From the NCBI GenBank assembly GCA_030433355.1, contig JAUIMG010000006.1, positions 1-64,000 of the forward strand: 64,000 nt of DNA, in the 5' to 3' direction. Source of the DNA: Bacteroidia bacterium (GTDB taxonomy: Bacteria > Bacteroidota > Bacteroidia > Flavobacteriales_E > Vicingaceae). Below the pieces are notes generated by a model that saw nothing but the letters and a program-made list of their open reading frames with translations, was not told the DNA's origin and searched no databases. Below are positions 9,398-18,949 of the stretch, in pieces; position 1 is the first letter of the stretch, and each line of letters starts with the position of its first letter. The translations under genes and the position numbers were made by a program.

Positions 9398-10954
9398 ATG
9401 AAGTATTTAATAGTATTTTTTTTTATAGGCTATATTTTTCTTCTTGCTTCATGCAAAAAGGATAGTATTGAACCTAATTCTACTCATGACTCTCAATATA
9501 AAAATTGGAAGGACACTCTTATAATAAATCCATCTTCTTATTCCCCCTTAACGGCTTTGTATTCTAAAAAGACTGCAGAACCAACCACAGCCGAAATTGA
9601 AGTAATTTCTAAAAACCCTTTACACTCTAATCAAGTTGAAAAAATAAATTCTCTTACCAAATTTCATAATATCCCAATTTTAGGCCTATACCCTAACTTT
9701 AACAATATAGTAGTTATTCGATTCTATAATGTTTCAAACCTAGTTGTTCAAACAGACTCTTTATTTATCAAAACAGATTCTTTACCACCTGGAATGCCAG
9801 AAATAATCGTTGACAAAAAAATAGATTCAGAATTTGCGGATGGAATGAATTTAGTGAGCTATTGGGGAAATCGTTTCCCCCAATCTCCTTTCATATTTGA
9901 TGAATATGGAGAAATTAGATGGCTTTTAGATTATAGAGAACATCCTTTTTTGGCCAATTTAAGCTATGATAACGGTATAGAAAGACTTAGAAATGGTAAT
10001 TACTACTTTGGCGACATTTCAACTGCTAAAATTTATGAAGTTGATGTATTTGGTAATGTTTTAAATGATTGGGGTATTCCTGGCTATGAATTCCATCATA
10101 ATGTCCAAGAAATGAGTAATGGTAATTTTTTAGTAACTACATCTAAGAATAATAGTTTGCATCTAAATAATGAACCAACTATTGAAGACTATGTCATAGA
10201 GATTGATAGATCTACCGGTTCCATCCTCGTTGAATTGGATTTAAAGCAATCTTTAGATGAAAACAGAACTGCACAAGGTGACTTTTTTAGAAGTTCGCCA
10301 ATCGATTGGTTCCATGGAAACGCAGTAATAGAAGATAACAATAACATTATCGTTTCAGGGAGAACCCAAGGAATTGTTAGTTTAGATAGAAATAATAGAA
10401 TTAATTGGATTCTTAATCCACATAAAGGATGGGGAGTTTCTCGAGATAGTGTCGATCTAAATAACTTTTTACTTACTCCTTTAGATGCAAATGAACAAGC
10501 TATAACAGATACAATGATTCTAAACGGCTACACTAATCACCCTAACTTCGAATGGCCATGGTATCAGCATGCTCCTAAATTATTACCTAATGGTGATTTG
10601 TTGGTATTTGATAATGGAGACAATCGAAACTATCAATCTAATATTGAATATAGTCGAGCAGTAATATATCGAATTAATGAATCTAATAAAACCATTAAAC
10701 AAATTTGGAGTTATGGCAAACTAAGAGGAAAAGAAGCATTTGGGCAATATGTTTCTGATGTTGACTATTTAGAAACAAAAAATAATGTTTTGTTTTCTCC
10801 GGGTTTTAGCACAAATAATAATGGGATTAATGGTGGAAAAATTATTGAGGTAGACTATCCTACAAAAAGAGTAGTATTTGAAGCATGGATTAATCCTCCA
10901 CCTGGTTCATTTGTAGCTTTTCATAGAGCAGAGAGACTGAGTCTTTATCCTTAG
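9398..10954 (+). CDS. Lipoprotein, arylsulfotransferase (ASST) family
   Basis: The protein has a lipoprotein signal peptide (hydrophobic segment 3-17, lipobox LASC with Cys19) and should be tethered to a membrane facing the periplasm or outside. The rest is a beta-propeller like arylsulfate sulfotransferase (PF05935 type). Residues matching the known active-site layout are H233/H234 (EFHHNV), H306 (DWFHGNA), R322 (SGRTQG) and H391 (YQHAPK), with spacings close to those in the E. coli enzyme. Repeated 'NGNYYFGD', 'NGNFLVTT', 'NGDLLVFDNGDN' blades support the propeller. Such enzymes move sulfate between phenolic compounds. Some Bacteroidota relatives may have other roles, so the reaction is inference. 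It has its own 125 bp upstream gap with no clear promoter. Confidence 0.8.
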   Translation: MKYLIVFFFIGYIFLLASCKKDSIEPNSTHDSQYKNWKDTLIINPSSYSPLTALYSKKTAEPTTAEIEVISKNPLHSNQVEKINSLTKFHNIPILGLYPNFNNIVVIRFYNVSNLVVQTDSLFIKTDSLPPGMPEIIVDKKIDSEFADGMNLVSYWGNRFPQSPFIFDEYGEIRWLLDYREHPFLANLSYDNGIERLRNGNYYFGDISTAKIYEVDVFGNVLNDWGIPGYEFHHNVQEMSNGNFLVTTSKNNSLHLNNEPTIEDYVIEIDRSTGSILVELDLKQSLDENRTAQGDFFRSSPIDWFHGNAVIEDNNNIIVSGRTQGIVSLDRNNRINWILNPHKGWGVSRDSVDLNNFLLTPLDANEQAITDTMILNGYTNHPNFEWPWYQHAPKLLPNGDLLVFDNGDNRNYQSNIEYSRAVIYRINESNKTIKQIWSYGKLRGKEAFGQYVSDVDYLETKNNVLFSPGFSTNNNGINGGKIIEVDYPTKRVVFEAWINPPPGSFVAFHRAERLSLYP

Positions 10955-10999
10955 TCTAAAAAAACATACTTACTTGTTTAATTTCGCTCAAAAAAAGAG

Positions 11000-11980
11000 A
11001 TGCTTTGTATATATCACCACTCCACTGATCCTTATTTTAATTTAGCCACAGATGAATACATCTTCAAGCATATAAAAGAAAATTGTTTTATGCTTTGGAG
11101 AAATGACAACGCTATAATTGTAGGTAAGCATCAAAATACATTGGCCGAAATCAATGTAGATTATGTGGAGGAAAAAGGGATAAAAGTAGTTAGAAGACTC
11201 TCTGGGGGTGGAGCAGTTTACCATGACTTAGGTAATTTAAACTTCACCTTCACGAACACTGGAGAAACTACAGAAGTTGTAGACTTTAAAAAATACACTA
11301 AAGCTATTTTAGAGGTGCTTCAAAAGCTTGGTATTGACGCCAAATTTGAAGGCAGAAATGACCTTACTATTGAAGGTAAAAAGTTCTCTGGAAATGCAGA
11401 GCATGTTTTTAAAAATAAAGTTTTACACCATGGAACTTTATTATTCTCCTCAGAAATGAAAGACGTTAGTGGAGCTTTAAAAATCAATCCACTTAAATAC
11501 AAGGATAGAGCGGTGAAGTCTATTCCAAAAAGGGTTACCAATATTTCTAATCATTTAAAATCGCCCATTAGTCTAGAAGAATTTACCAATAGGATAATGA
11601 ATCATATTATAGAAACACATGAAGATGCTAGGCTATATGAATTTACCCAAGAAGATTTAGCAGCAATTCAAAAGATTAGAGATGAAAAATATGCAAAATG
11701 GGAATGGAACTTTGGACATTCACCTAAATACAATTTTCAACAAGGAATAAGAACCGAAGGTGGGACCCTTGAAATGAATCTTCAAGTAGAAAAGGGCATC
11801 ATTGAAGGTGTAAAAGTATATGGAGACTTTTTTGGCACGAGAGACGTTCAGGAATTTGAAAACTCTATAGTAGGCCTAAAGCATGATTATAAAACAATTT
11901 CTGATTCCTTAGATAATCTAGCAATAGACGCCTTTTTCCATAAAATGACCAAAGAAGACCTTTTAAACGTATTGTTCTAG
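11000..11980 (+). CDS. lplA: Lipoate-protein ligase A
   Basis: LplA attaches lipoate, via lipoyl-AMP, to the lysine of lipoyl domains in 2-oxoacid dehydrogenase and glycine-cleavage proteins. The signature RRLSGGGAVYHDLGNLNFTF is near residues 65-84, followed by GRNDLTIEGKKFSGNAE with the binding lysine region. At 326 residues it has the catalytic domain plus the C-terminal accessory domain. It converges on the fused E1 gene, whose partner E2 needs lipoylation, which is a sensible functional pairing. The two genes share a palindromic CTAG at 11977-11980 that supplies both stop codons. Confidence 0.93.
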   Translation: MLCIYHHSTDPYFNLATDEYIFKHIKENCFMLWRNDNAIIVGKHQNTLAEINVDYVEEKGIKVVRRLSGGGAVYHDLGNLNFTFTNTGETTEVVDFKKYTKAILEVLQKLGIDAKFEGRNDLTIEGKKFSGNAEHVFKNKVLHHGTLLFSSEMKDVSGALKINPLKYKDRAVKSIPKRVTNISNHLKSPISLEEFTNRIMNHIIETHEDARLYEFTQEDLAAIQKIRDEKYAKWEWNFGHSPKYNFQQGIRTEGGTLEMNLQVEKGIIEGVKVYGDFFGTRDVQEFENSIVGLKHDYKTISDSLDNLAIDAFFHKMTKEDLLNVLF

Positions 11981-13950
11981 TAAGCCAAAAGTTCTTCAAT
12001 AGTAGATTTTAGTTTAGCTTTTGGAAGAAAGTTTTGCTCTAAATTAGCAGTAAAAGGAACAGCAGTATCTATAGATGCCAGGCGCTTCACCGGTGCATCA
12101 AGACTTTCAAAACAATTCTCATTAATAGAGGCGGCTATCTCTCCTCCTATTCCCCCAAACAAGGTATCTTCATGCATTACCAATACCTTGGAGCATTTTC
12201 TTACCGAACTAAAGATTGTGTCATAATCAAGAGGCACTAAAGTTCTTAAATCTACTATTTCCAGCTGACCTTCAAATTCATCGGCCAAATCTAAAGCCCA
12301 GTTTACAGCAGCTCCATAAGTTATAATTGCCAAAGCATTTCCTTCTTTAACAACTTTAGCTTTTCCAAATGGAATATTGTAGTAACCCTCAGGAACATCT
12401 GCGGTCATGCTTCTGTATAGAGCTTTGTGCTCAAAAAACATGACAGGATTCGGATCTTCAAATGCTGTAAGCAGCAAACCTTTTGCATCAGAAGGATTGG
12501 AAGGGTACACCACTTTTAAACCAGGTATATGCGTAAACCAAGCCTCGTTAGATTGGGAATGGTATGGACCTGCACTAACTCCTGCTCCGCAAGGCATTCT
12601 AACTACAACATCTGCATGCTGCCCCCATCGCCAATGCACCTTTGCCAAATTATTCACAATTTGATTAAAACCTTCGGTAACAAAATCCGCAAATTGCATT
12701 TCCATCATTGCTTTATTGCCATTGATAGAGAGACCTAATGCAGTTCCAACAATAGCTGCTTCACAAAGCGGCGTATTCCTTACTCTCTCTCTTCCATACT
12801 TCTCCAACAAACCTTCCGTAGCTTTAAAAACCCCTCCATACTCTGCAATATCTTGTCCCATTAAAACTAGATTATCATGCTTTTGCATAGCTTGATCCAA
12901 AGCATCTGCTATAGAATCAATCATTCTTTTAGAGGCTTTCTTTTCAGCAGCAGGAATTGCTTCTTGTTGAAATGGAGCATATACATCTTCCAATTCTATT
13001 TTGGTATCTGCAATAATATCTTCTTCACCAAAAGCAGCAGCTATGCCGTTTTCTATTTCTTCTTTTATTTCTGCTCTATAGCTGTCTATCTGTTCTTGCA
13101 AAATGAACCCATTCGCAATTAAATATTGCTCAAAATTAGAAATTGGATCCTTTTTTGCCCACTCTTCAAAAAGTTCTTGAGGCACATATTTGGTTCCTGA
13201 AGCCTCCTCATGACCTCTCATTCTAAACGTTAAGCACTCTAATAGAATTGGCCGAGGATGCGCTATCATACTTTCTCTTAAAGCTTTAACCTTCTCATAA
13301 ACTTCAACAATATTGTTTCCATCTACTTGGTGGGCTTCCATACCGTAACCTATACCCTTATCAATAAATTGTTTACACTTAAACTGCTCCGAAGAGGGTG
13401 TACTCAATCCGTATCCATTATTCTCAATAATAAATATAACAGGCAGATCCCAAACAGCAGCCACATTTAAAGATTCGTGAAAATCCCCTTGACTAGTTGC
13501 TCCATCTCCTGTAAAGGCTAAAGTCACTTGTTGTTCATTCTTCAGTTTATGAGAAAGTGCTATTCCATCTGCAACACCTAATTGTGAACCTAAATGTGAG
13601 ATCATACCAACAATATGATGTTCTTTTACCCCAAAATGAAAAGAACGGTCTCTTCCTTTTGTGAATCCGCTTTGCTTACCTTGAAATTGAGCAAATAGCC
13701 TATTTAATGGAACGTTTCTGGAGGTAAACACACCTAAATTTCTATGCATAGTCATCACATAGTCCTTTTCATCTAAAGCCAAAGTGCTACCGACAGAAAT
13801 CGCCTCTTGACCAATGCCAGAGAACCATTTTGAAATTTTACCCTGCCTAAGTAAAACCAGCATTTTCTCCTCAATCATTCTAGGTTTTAACAGATGATAA
13901 TAGAGCTTTTGTAAAGCTTCGATATTTAAGTTATGCTGATAAAAGTTCAT
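11977..13950 (-). CDS. 2-oxoacid dehydrogenase E1, fused alpha and beta subunits
   Basis: A 657-residue fusion of the two thiamine-diphosphate E1 subunits of a branched-chain 2-oxoacid (2-oxoisovalerate) type dehydrogenase complex. The alpha half (about 1-330) holds the ThDP motif GDGATSQGDF (from 148) ending in ENNGYG (N177-N178). The beta half (about 338-657) starts at RMIDSIADALDQAM and contains GQDIAEYGGVFKATEGL and GAGVSAGPYHSQSNEAWFTHIPGLKVV-type sequence. This one-chain arrangement is common in Bacteroidota. It would feed acyl groups to a lipoylated E2 encoded elsewhere. Substrate could be branched-chain 2-oxoacids or pyruvate, and sequence inspection alone does not settle it. Confidence 0.92.
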   Translation of the reverse strand: MNFYQHNLNIEALQKLYYHLLKPRMIEEKMLVLLRQGKISKWFSGIGQEAISVGSTLALDEKDYVMTMHRNLGVFTSRNVPLNRLFAQFQGKQSGFTKGRDRSFHFGVKEHHIVGMISHLGSQLGVADGIALSHKLKNEQQVTLAFTGDGATSQGDFHESLNVAAVWDLPVIFIIENNGYGLSTPSSEQFKCKQFIDKGIGYGMEAHQVDGNNIVEVYEKVKALRESMIAHPRPILLECLTFRMRGHEEASGTKYVPQELFEEWAKKDPISNFEQYLIANGFILQEQIDSYRAEIKEEIENGIAAAFGEEDIIADTKIELEDVYAPFQQEAIPAAEKKASKRMIDSIADALDQAMQKHDNLVLMGQDIAEYGGVFKATEGLLEKYGRERVRNTPLCEAAIVGTALGLSINGNKAMMEMQFADFVTEGFNQIVNNLAKVHWRWGQHADVVVRMPCGAGVSAGPYHSQSNEAWFTHIPGLKVVYPSNPSDAKGLLLTAFEDPNPVMFFEHKALYRSMTADVPEGYYNIPFGKAKVVKEGNALAIITYGAAVNWALDLADEFEGQLEIVDLRTLVPLDYDTIFSSVRKCSKVLVMHEDTLFGGIGGEIAASINENCFESLDAPVKRLASIDTAVPFTANLEQNFLPKAKLKSTIEELLAY

Positions 13951-13994
13951 TGGGGACTAGGTTTATTGCTAAGCCAAATTTATTTGATTTTGGC

Positions 13995-14002
13995 TAACTT
14001 TG
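13995..14002 (+). promoter_or_regulatory. Candidate -7 promoter element (TAACTTTG)
   Basis: TAACTTTG matches the Bacteroidota -7 consensus TAnnTTTG and lies 28 bp before the ATG of the small CxxC membrane protein. No good TTTG was found at the -33 spacing, so support is partial. Confidence 0.4.
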
Positions 14003-14030
14003 AGTTGTATCAAAGGCTACTTATTAACAG

Positions 14031-14189
14031 ATGGGACTGCAGGAGATTTTCATAGGTATCATATTTATTTTAGCAGTCATTTATCTGATTCGCTTTTTTA
14101 TTAAAAGCACCAAATCTCATGATTGTGAAGACTGCTCCTTGATGGAAATGAAGAAACAATCGGATTCGATTAAGTCTCCTAAAAATTAA
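14031..14189 (+). CDS. Small CxxC membrane protein
   Basis: This 52-residue ORF starts at an ATG at 14031 and ends with TAA at 14187-14189. It has one membrane helix (about residues 5-24), then a basic stretch and a Cys pair in HDCEDCSL (Cys32, Cys35), then a Lys/Ser-rich tail. The layout resembles the short FeoB-associated Cys-rich membrane proteins common in Bacteroidota, which often sit away from feoB. It lies 31 bp upstream of the transferase gene in the same direction. The sequence is too short for a firm family call. A real gene is supported by the typical layout, a candidate promoter, and its fit between divergent genes. Confidence 0.55.
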   Translation: MGLQEIFIGIIFILAVIYLIRFFIKSTKSHDCEDCSLMEMKKQSDSIKSPKN

Positions 14190-14205
14190 AAGCTCTAATT
14201 TCTAC

Positions 14206-14213
14206 TATCTTTG
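14206..14213 (+). promoter_or_regulatory. Candidate -7 promoter element (TATCTTTG)
   Basis: TATCTTTG matches TAnnTTTG and ends seven bases before the ATG at 14221. If used, transcription would start almost at the start codon, giving a leaderless or very short-leader mRNA. No matching -33 TTTG is present. Confidence 0.35.
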
Positions 14214-14220
14214 GTTCCTT

Positions 14221-16083
14221 ATGAGAGCAATTGGTTTAGCCATATTATCTTTTCTTAGCAAATTTGCCCTTGCATTCTTACTCTTTTTAATCTTAAAAGT
14301 CTTATTCTACCTATTCAACTACAACTACTTTGAAATAAGTCAGTTTAAATTATTTATTGGAGCATTTCGCTTCGACTGGATGACTGTTGGTGTTTTATTT
14401 CTACCATTATGGTTTACTCATTTAGTGTTTTACAAAGGAAAAAGTATCGTTTTAAAGATACTCTTTCATCTATCCAATACCCTAGCATTATTAGCTAATA
14501 CTTTGGATTTAGAATATTATAAGTTTACCTTAAAAAGAACAACAGCAGATCTATTCAAAACACAAGGCATCACGGAAGATGTAGCCTCTTTACTCCCCCA
14601 ATTCCTAAAAGATTATTGGTATCTATTTGTACTATTCATTCTATTTGTTCTATTAAGCGAATACTTATATCGGAAGACGCAGAAAATTGAGGTTCCAACT
14701 TTAAAATGGTACCAATACCCCATCTATTTTGTAACAACATTTGCTTTTATTACCCTATCATTTAGAGGAGGAGCACAATATAAACCATTAGATATTATTC
14801 AAGCAGGCCAATATGCTAAAGGGAAGAATACTGCACTAGTACTAAACACGCCATTTGCCATTATTAAAACACTCAAGGACAAAGGGTTAGAAGAAAAGAA
14901 TTATTTCTCAGAAAAAGAGTTAAATTCTATTTACTCGCCTTATCAATCGTTTTCAAAAGATAGCATAACTAAGAATTCTAATGTAGTAGTGTTAATAATG
15001 GAGAGTTTCTCCAAAGAATATATTGGAGCGTTTAACAATAAAGATTCTTACACCCCTTTTCTTGATAGTTTAATTGAACACAGCCTTAGCTTTGAAAAAT
15101 CATTTGCTAATGGCAAAAAGTCTATAGAAGCACTACCATCGATTCTATCTGGCATACCAAGTTTGATGAATGATTCCTATATCTCAAGTAAATATGGTAG
15201 TAATGATATAAATAGTCTTGCAAGTACACTTAAAAAATATGAATATTCAAGCACTTTCTATCATGGAGGAGCAAACGGCACCATGGGATTTGATGCATTT
15301 ACTAATCTAGCCGGTTTTGATAGATATGTTGGCCTAGATGAATATCCTAATGAGAAAGATTATGATGGTAATTGGGGGGTTTTTGATGAGCCATTTCTAC
15401 AATACGTAATTGAAGATTTAAACAAGCAAAAGAAACCCTTTCTAGCGAGCATCTTCACCTTATCTTCTCATCATCCATATACAATTCCAACAAAGTATCA
15501 AGGAAAGTTTAAAAAAGGTCCTCTACCAATACACGAAAGTATAGGATATGCTGATTTTGCTTTACAACAATTTTTTAAAAATGCAGCCAAAGAAGATTGG
15601 TTTGAAAACACACTATTTATTATCACAGCTGACCACACAGCGCAATCCCATATAAAAAAGTATGGAACCCTAGTAGGCATTTATGAAGTACCTATCCTTT
15701 TTTACCATCCAAATGAAAAATTTAATGAGTTAGAAGACAGCTTGGTTGCTCAACAAAGTGATATTTATCCAACAGTTATAGATTGGCTAGGTTTAGACGA
15801 AAAAATATTTTCATTTGGAAATTCTTTAATTAAAGCAGAAACAGAACATTTTAGCATAAGCTATATCAACAATACCTATCAGTTGATTGTAGGCGATTAT
15901 GCTTTACAATCTGATGGGAATAATATCATTGCATTATATAATTATGTAGTTGACCCCTTATTAAAAAAGGACATTTCTAAAATCGAAAAGGACATCACTA
16001 GCAAAATGAATCAAAAGCTGGAAGCAATTATTCAGCAATACAACCATACACTTATACAGAATAAAATGCTAGTAAATCGATGA
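14221..16083 (+). CDS. LTA synthase/MdoB-family sulfatase-fold transferase
   Basis: A 620-residue inner-membrane protein with about five N-terminal helices (roughly 8-35, 55-70, 77-95, 130-150, 163-180) and an external alkaline-phosphatase-superfamily domain. The domain begins with SNVVVLIMESFSKEY (metal ligand E261), has the probable nucleophile S301 in GKKSIEALPSIL, SSHHPY near 416-421, and ITADHT (D471, H472). LtaS and MdoB enzymes move phosphoglycerol from phosphatidylglycerol to an acceptor and release diacylglycerol. The nucleophile is Ser, whereas LtaS has Thr. The acceptor is unknown. It overlaps the following lipid-kinase gene by four bases, which suggests recycling of the diacylglycerol by-product. 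Confidence 0.87.
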   Translation: MRAIGLAILSFLSKFALAFLLFLILKVLFYLFNYNYFEISQFKLFIGAFRFDWMTVGVLFLPLWFTHLVFYKGKSIVLKILFHLSNTLALLANTLDLEYYKFTLKRTTADLFKTQGITEDVASLLPQFLKDYWYLFVLFILFVLLSEYLYRKTQKIEVPTLKWYQYPIYFVTTFAFITLSFRGGAQYKPLDIIQAGQYAKGKNTALVLNTPFAIIKTLKDKGLEEKNYFSEKELNSIYSPYQSFSKDSITKNSNVVVLIMESFSKEYIGAFNNKDSYTPFLDSLIEHSLSFEKSFANGKKSIEALPSILSGIPSLMNDSYISSKYGSNDINSLASTLKKYEYSSTFYHGGANGTMGFDAFTNLAGFDRYVGLDEYPNEKDYDGNWGVFDEPFLQYVIEDLNKQKKPFLASIFTLSSHHPYTIPTKYQGKFKKGPLPIHESIGYADFALQQFFKNAAKEDWFENTLFIITADHTAQSHIKKYGTLVGIYEVPILFYHPNEKFNELEDSLVAQQSDIYPTVIDWLGLDEKIFSFGNSLIKAETEHFSISYINNTYQLIVGDYALQSDGNNIIALYNYVVDPLLKKDISKIEKDITSKMNQKLEAIIQQYNHTLIQNKMLVNR

Positions 16084-16940
16084 AACGTATAAGTGTAATT
16101 ATTAATCCAATCTCGGGAGTTAAAAGTAAAGTAGGTGTTGTAGATGCATTAAAAAAAACACTTCATTCCGATTTTGAATACATTGTAAACTTTACAGAAA
16201 GGAGTAATCACGCAACCGAGCTTTCGAGAGAGGCTGCTGAAGAATCATACGATGCTGTAATTGCAGTTGGTGGGGATGGCACTTTAAATGAGGTGGCAAA
16301 GGGTTTAATACATACTAAAACAGCTTTAGGGGTTATTCCAATGGGTTCTGGAAATGGCTTTGCCAGACATATGAAAATTCCATTAAATCTGAAAAAAGCT
16401 ATTCAGACAATTAATGCATTTAATACCCAACTCATTGATACTGCTGTTGTAAATGGAGAGCCATTTATCTCAACGGTTGGTTTAGGTTTTGATGCTTTAG
16501 TAGGAAAGAAATTCGCAGATTTTGGAAAAAGAGGATTACTTAGCTACATGCAAGTAACTACTGCAGAGTTTATGAATTTTCAATCTTCGGATTACAAGCT
16601 TTACATTGATGGCGAAAAGATTAAGACAAAAGCTTTTCTTATCAATTTTGCCAATGTAGGACAGTATGGGAATAATGCATGGATAGCCCCAAGTGCTTCT
16701 GTAGAGGATGGCAAACTGAATGTTTGCTTAATAGAGCCATTCCCTGCACATCTTGTTCCAGATATTATATTCAAATTATTTAATAAACAACTAGAAAAGT
16801 CGAGGTACTATAGAACATTCCTTGCAGAAGAGATTAAAGTTGTTGCACCAAAAATATATCACTTAGATGGCGAGCCTAGATCAAGTGAAGAAGATATCGA
16901 AGTAAGAATAGTACCCTCTTCTTTACATGTAATTTGCTAA
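16080..16940 (+). CDS. Diacylglycerol kinase family lipid kinase (DgkB/YegS type)
   Basis: A soluble lipid kinase of 286 residues with the DAGK catalytic motifs: NPISGVKSK at 9-17, GGDGTLNE at 64-71 and GSGNGFARH at 89-97, followed by the C-terminal beta-rich domain ending in DGEPRSSEEDIEVRI-type sequence. Family members phosphorylate diacylglycerol or related lipids at the membrane surface. The ATG overlaps the stop of the LtaS/MdoB-type gene (ATGA), so the two are translated together and probably work on the same lipid. It is followed by a strong bidirectional terminator. Confidence 0.9.
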   Translation: MKRISVIINPISGVKSKVGVVDALKKTLHSDFEYIVNFTERSNHATELSREAAEESYDAVIAVGGDGTLNEVAKGLIHTKTALGVIPMGSGNGFARHMKIPLNLKKAIQTINAFNTQLIDTAVVNGEPFISTVGLGFDALVGKKFADFGKRGLLSYMQVTTAEFMNFQSSDYKLYIDGEKIKTKAFLINFANVGQYGNNAWIAPSASVEDGKLNVCLIEPFPAHLVPDIIFKLFNKQLEKSRYYRTFLAEEIKVVAPKIYHLDGEPRSSEEDIEVRIVPSSLHVIC

Positions 16941-16962
16941 AAGAAACTTAAGAATGTAGCAT

Positions 16963-16992
16963 AAAAAAAGCCACGCGATGCGTGGCTTTTTT
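16963..16992. terminator. Bidirectional rho-independent terminator
   Basis: Stem AAGCCACGC / GCGTGGCTT with a three-base loop, flanked by A-rich and T-rich runs. It lies between the convergent lipid-kinase gene and nqrF and can stop transcription on both strands. Confidence 0.9.
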
Positions 16993-16993
16993 A

Positions 16994-18304
16994 TTATCCT
17001 CCGAAATCATCGAAAGAAACATTTTCTTCAGGTACTCCCCATTCATCGCACATTTTTAGAACCGCTTGGTTCATCAAAGGTGGACCGCAGAAGTAAAACT
17101 CTATATCTTCAGGTGCTTCGTGCTTAGATAAATAGTTGTCAATTACAGATTGATGCACAAAACCTACAAAGCCATCACCCTCTTCATCTTGCATGTCTTT
17201 TTTAACCTTCCAATTATCTTCCTCCAATGGCTCAGACAATACCATGTAAAATTTAAAGTTTGGAAAATCTTTCTCTAATGCTCTAAAGTGATCTATGTAA
17301 AATAACTCTCTTCTAGACCTACCTCCATACCAGTAAGATACTTTTCTTCCTGTTTTCATAGTTCTAAACAATTCATATAGGTGCGATCTCATAGGTGCCA
17401 TTCCTGCTCCGCCACCAATATAAAGCATCTCTGCATTAGTTTCTTTTATAAAGAATTCACCATAAGGTCCTGAAACAGTTACTTTATCTCCTTTCTTGGC
17501 ATTAAAAATGTAAGAAGAAGCTATACCAGGATTAACGTTCATCCACCCATTCTTATCTCTATCCCAAGGTGGAGTAGCAATACGAACATTAAGCATAATT
17601 CTTCTTCCTTCTGCTGGATAAGAGGCCATAGAATATGCTCTCTCAATCACGTCATCATTCTTCATTTGTAAATCCCAAAGATTGAAACCATCCCATTCTT
17701 TTTTGAATTTATCAGGCTCACCCGGATGATCTTCAGGATGTGCTTCAATATCCATATCCTTATAGTTAACCACGCACTTTGGAATTTCAATTTGAATATA
17801 CCCACCTGCTTTGTAGTCCATATCTTCCGGTAATTCTACAATAAACTCCTTAATAAAAGAGGCTACATTGTAGTTAGAAACCACTGTTGCTTCCCATTTT
17901 TTGATACCAAACACCTCTTCTGGAACTTCGATATCCATATCTTCTTTTACCTTCACTTGGCAACCTAATCTCCAACCTTCAGCAATTTCTTTTCTAGAAA
18001 AATGTGGCTCTTCTGTTGGTAGAATGCCTCCACCGCCACTTTTTACTATACAACGACACTGAACACAAGTTCCACCGCCACCACAAGCAGAAGGAAGAAA
18101 TATCTTTTCATTCCCTAAGGTTGTTAGTAAAGTATTTCCGGCAGAAACTTCTATTTGCTTCTCACCATTAATGTTAAGTGTTACCGGTCCGGAGGAAGTT
18201 AATTTTGCTTTAGCCCATAGCAATAAACTAACAAGCATTAAAACAAGCATTAATACAACAGCTATTGCTGCTCCTACCGTAACTGTACTTAAAGTTAAAA
18301 TCAT
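16994..18304 (-). CDS. nqrF: Na+-translocating NADH:quinone reductase subunit F
   Basis: NqrF is the electron-entry subunit of Na+-NQR: it oxidises NADH at a flavin and passes electrons to a 2Fe-2S centre. One N-terminal membrane helix (about 5-30) anchors a ferredoxin-like domain with Cys74, Cys80, Cys83 and Cys115, then the FAD domain (RAYSMASYP) and the NAD domain ([12 protein letters not shown]), ending in FDDFGG. Length 436 is slightly above the usual 405-410. It is the last gene of the nqrABCDEF operon, 12 bp after nqrE. Confidence 0.97.
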   Translation of the reverse strand: MILTLSTVTVGAAIAVVLMLVLMLVSLLLWAKAKLTSSGPVTLNINGEKQIEVSAGNTLLTTLGNEKIFLPSACGGGGTCVQCRCIVKSGGGGILPTEEPHFSRKEIAEGWRLGCQVKVKEDMDIEVPEEVFGIKKWEATVVSNYNVASFIKEFIVELPEDMDYKAGGYIQIEIPKCVVNYKDMDIEAHPEDHPGEPDKFKKEWDGFNLWDLQMKNDDVIERAYSMASYPAEGRRIMLNVRIATPPWDRDKNGWMNVNPGIASSYIFNAKKGDKVTVSGPYGEFFIKETNAEMLYIGGGAGMAPMRSHLYELFRTMKTGRKVSYWYGGRSRRELFYIDHFRALEKDFPNFKFYMVLSEPLEEDNWKVKKDMQDEEGDGFVGFVHQSVIDNYLSKHEAPEDIEFYFCGPPLMNQAVLKMCDEWGVPEENVSFDDFGG

Positions 18305-18316
18305 CTTAAATCCTTT

Positions 18317-18931
18317 TTAAAGTTCAATTCCCATAAAACTCATGAAAGCAATCCCCATAAGTCCGGTAATAATAAATGTAATTCCTAACCCTCTTAAAGG
18401 TGCAGGAACGTTTGAATATCTAATCTTTTCTCTAATTGCAGCAATAGCTACAATTGCTAAAAACCATCCAACTCCTGACCCTAAACCAAACACTGTAGCC
18501 TCTGCAATGTTTGCATATTGTCTTTCTTGCATAAATAAAGAGCCTCCAAGAATAGAACAGTTAACAGCGATTAGCGGTAAGAAAATACCTAAGGCACCAT
18601 AAAGTGCAGGAGCAAATTTTTCTACAGCCATTTCTACCAATTGCACCATAGATGCAATTACTGCAATAAACATAATAAAGCTCAAGAAGCTAAGATCTAC
18701 AGTAGCAAAATCTTCCCCTAACCAAACTAAAGCACCTTCTTTAAGTACATAGTTCTCTAGCAAATAATTAATAGGCACTGTAATTCCTAACACGAATATT
18801 ACTGCAGCACCTAGACCAACACCTGTTTTTACTGTTTTAGAAACAGCTAAATAAGAGCACATTCCTAAGAAATATGCGAAAATCATGTTGTCTATAAATA
18901 TCGACTTTACGAATATATTGATGTATTCCAT
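18317..18931 (-). CDS. nqrE: Na+-translocating NADH:quinone reductase subunit E
   Basis: NqrE is a membrane subunit with six helices, homologous to NqrD in inverted topology. The two shared cysteines that bind the intramembrane iron centre in NqrD/NqrE are present as Cys25 (GMCSYL) and Cys125 (VNCSILGG). Length 204 is normal. It lies between nqrD and nqrF with short gaps. Confidence 0.97.
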   Translation of the reverse strand: MEYINIFVKSIFIDNMIFAYFLGMCSYLAVSKTVKTGVGLGAAVIFVLGITVPINYLLENYVLKEGALVWLGEDFATVDLSFLSFIMFIAVIASMVQLVEMAVEKFAPALYGALGIFLPLIAVNCSILGGSLFMQERQYANIAEATVFGLGSGVGWFLAIVAIAAIREKIRYSNVPAPLRGLGITFIITGLMGIAFMSFMGIEL

Positions 18932-18949
18932 TTCTTTTATTTCTTACGA

